Source: Puffinus mauretanicus (lineage: Eukaryota > Chordata > Aves > Procellariiformes > Procellariidae). From it: a stretch of DNA of 64,000 nucleotides. A model generated the notes under the pieces. That model saw nothing but the letters and a program-made list of their open reading frames with translations. It ran no database searches and had not been told where the DNA came from. The position numbers and the translations under genes were made by a program. Shown here in pieces: positions 62,071 through 64,000 of this stretch. The first letter of the stretch is position 1, and every line of letters begins with the position of its first letter. The DNA lies in the NCBI GenBank assembly GCA_023333565.1, contig JAJKFH010000741.1, positions 248,001-312,000 of the forward strand. The letters are read 5' to 3'.

Positions 62071-64000
62071 CTGATGCTTTCCTCTTGGGACAGCTGGCGG
62101 TGACAGCAACGCTTTTTGTGGGTTTTTTTCCCTTTCAGAAAACATTTAGCAGAACTCTGCTCAGTTACGCCCAGAGTCAGTACGACCATGGAGGAGGAGA
62201 GGAACTGGAAATCGGTAGATCTTGGAGTGGTCGGTCATTTACTCTCACTATTGAATTAACTAGGACAGCAATACCAGCATGGCGGGAGCAACACATGGGA
62301 ATAAAGTGCCAGGGTTTGATTATATTTTTAATTCTTTTTTTTTTTTTCTAAGATGACAATGGGATGTTCTCTGTTCCCCCCATCCCCTCCCCAACCACCT
62401 AAAGGGCTTTATTTCAGGTGTGTGATGATGACCACCAGCTCTACACAGTATTCTCTTATTCACTATTTTCCACTGCCCCAGTCATAATTCAAGGGACCAG
62501 ATTTGTTCCATAAAGGTAAAATTGTTGTGAATGGATTATGCTTGGAGTTGAATTTGAAGGCATGAATTGCAGAGTAGTTTTCATCCGCAGAAGGAAGCTT
62601 GCAGAGATCATTGCTCACCTTGGGTAATGTAATTTCTCTATTGTTGTAATCTGAGGTAGGTACCGAAGATGGCAGAGGGTTTATATGGCTGTGGAGCGTT
62701 CGTGATGAACCTGTTCAGCCACGTTATCCCACGGGCCCCCCCCGAGGATGGCCGTAGGCATGTGGCATCGCCCATGTTCCATATGGTACCTCAGGCACCC
62801 GTACTCTCCTTGGCTGGCTGGTACCTGCAGAAGTTGGGAGGCTCAGAGGGACCCTTCTGTCTGTGCACCCAGATACTCATAAGGCTTCTAACACCGCGGT
62901 ATCTTGTTTCTGAGGGTTTGGTTTGATCCTCCTCCAACTCCTCTGTGGAAAGCAGTAAAAGTGGAATTATTTCATCAACTCTCCTTGGTTTTTTCTTTAC
63001 CTAGAAAACCAAAGGTTTTCCTTGGGGGGTGGGTGGGTGGAGAAAAAGACAAGGGAAAGAAAAGAAAAACAGGTAGAAATTGAGTTTGCTAAAAATAAAA
63101 AACCTTTGTGTTTTTTATTTTCTCTCCTTTTTGGTAGGAGCATGGAAACAAGGCGAAATAAAATCACTAATTTTAATTGTTTAAAGTGGAGATTCGAAAG
63201 CTATGTGAATGCAAAAATTTCATTTGAAATAGAAATTCCAGGTAAATTTAGCTGATATGTAATGTCCATGTTGAGCAAATGAGAGTCAAGGCACAGGCTG
63301 CAGAAATTTGTTAACTAATATGGGATTTTGAAAGTCTGGCTGTATATCCTGGGCCTAATACAGACTGAAATTTTATTCCACCCATTTATTCCCATAAGGG
63401 ATAAATCAGGGAAAACTGAAAGTGGCTCAAAGGACGGTTTAACCAATTAGTGCTTTGATCTGATGTTGCAAAGTTGAATTTTGAAGGAATACTATTACAA
63501 ATATCCCAAGAAGTCAATGTGAATGTATTTGTATGTACAAAACGCTCTGAAAATGCTATGAATTTCCCTTTCTAATTTTAACTTCAGTTTTGACCATGGG
63601 TCATTATTTTAATACAAACACTAAATGAGAAAAGATAGATTAGCACTGAAACAGGCAATCTGTAGTCCAAGTAAGCAGTCAGTAACAAACTGAATTATTC
63701 TTAAGAAGTTTTTCTTTTATTGATAACGTCTTGTTCAAAATTACTTTTTTATTTCTTTGATGGGAGGGAGTTGGAGAGATCGAGGTGGGAATGATGCTAA
63801 TGTGTCACTTTGGGGTCTAGGAAGCCTGCACAGAATGTTAGGATATAGATGCTGTCGGATAAATTCTCATTTGCACATTTATGTTGCTAAATTGGTCTTA
63901 TAGTAAAAGAGAATTTAGCCTCTTCTGGATATCATATCTGTCTTTAAAGCTAGAGGAGTAAAATGTGACACATTGTTGTCCCTCAGGGCTGCAAAACATT
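62071..64000. other. Gene-free flank to the window end
   Basis: A T run lies near 62333-62348 and a GGGT-rich stretch near 63025-63041. No gene, RNA or transposon recognised. Confidence 0.55.

Overview
The window carries the 3' three quarters of the gene for cytosolic phospholipase A2 alpha (PLA2G4A) on the + strand, followed by about 20 kb in which I recognise no gene. The organism is most likely a bird. The encoded protein is close to vertebrate PLA2G4A throughout, the introns are short for this gene, and the interspersed repeats I can recognise are CR1 LINEs. A non-avian reptile cannot be excluded from sequence alone, and the species cannot be named.

PLA2G4A, 2866-43847: fourteen coding exons follow each other with intact GT/AG splice sites and compatible phases. 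They encode 661 residues and a TAG stop. By alignment to the mammalian protein (numbering recalled from family knowledge) they cover residues 89-749, human exons 5-18. The first roughly 88 residues, with most of the C2 domain, lie upstream of the window. All catalytic residues are present: R200, S228, D549 and R566. So are the regulatory sites S505, S515 and S727 and the basic patch K488/K541/K543/K544. Known role: calcium-dependent recruitment to internal membranes by C2, then release of arachidonate from the sn-2 position of phospholipids, which feeds prostaglandin and leukotriene synthesis.

Mobile DNA: the long intron 8582-18802 holds two antisense CR1 pieces. One (13333-15480) carries the reverse-transcriptase half and the CR1 3' end with few disabling changes. 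The other (about 16479-18300) is older and carries remnants of the ORF1 esterase and the ORF2 endonuclease. A third, sense-strand CR1 3' relic sits at about 20410-20920 in the next intron. An 83-84 bp near-identical direct repeat occurs twice in the long intron, about 2 kb apart.

Downstream, 43848-64000: the 3' UTR has its first AATAAA at 44239. A TAAT-rich block follows at 45830-46380. A cluster of CpG-rich segments lies at 47.5-51.1 kb, with another at 61.75-62.06 kb. No coding gene, tRNA, rRNA or CRISPR could be supported there. The CpG cluster is the best place to look for an unannotated promoter or non-coding transcript. I did not find a novel multigene system; the region looks like a vertebrate gene end plus a gene-poor flank.
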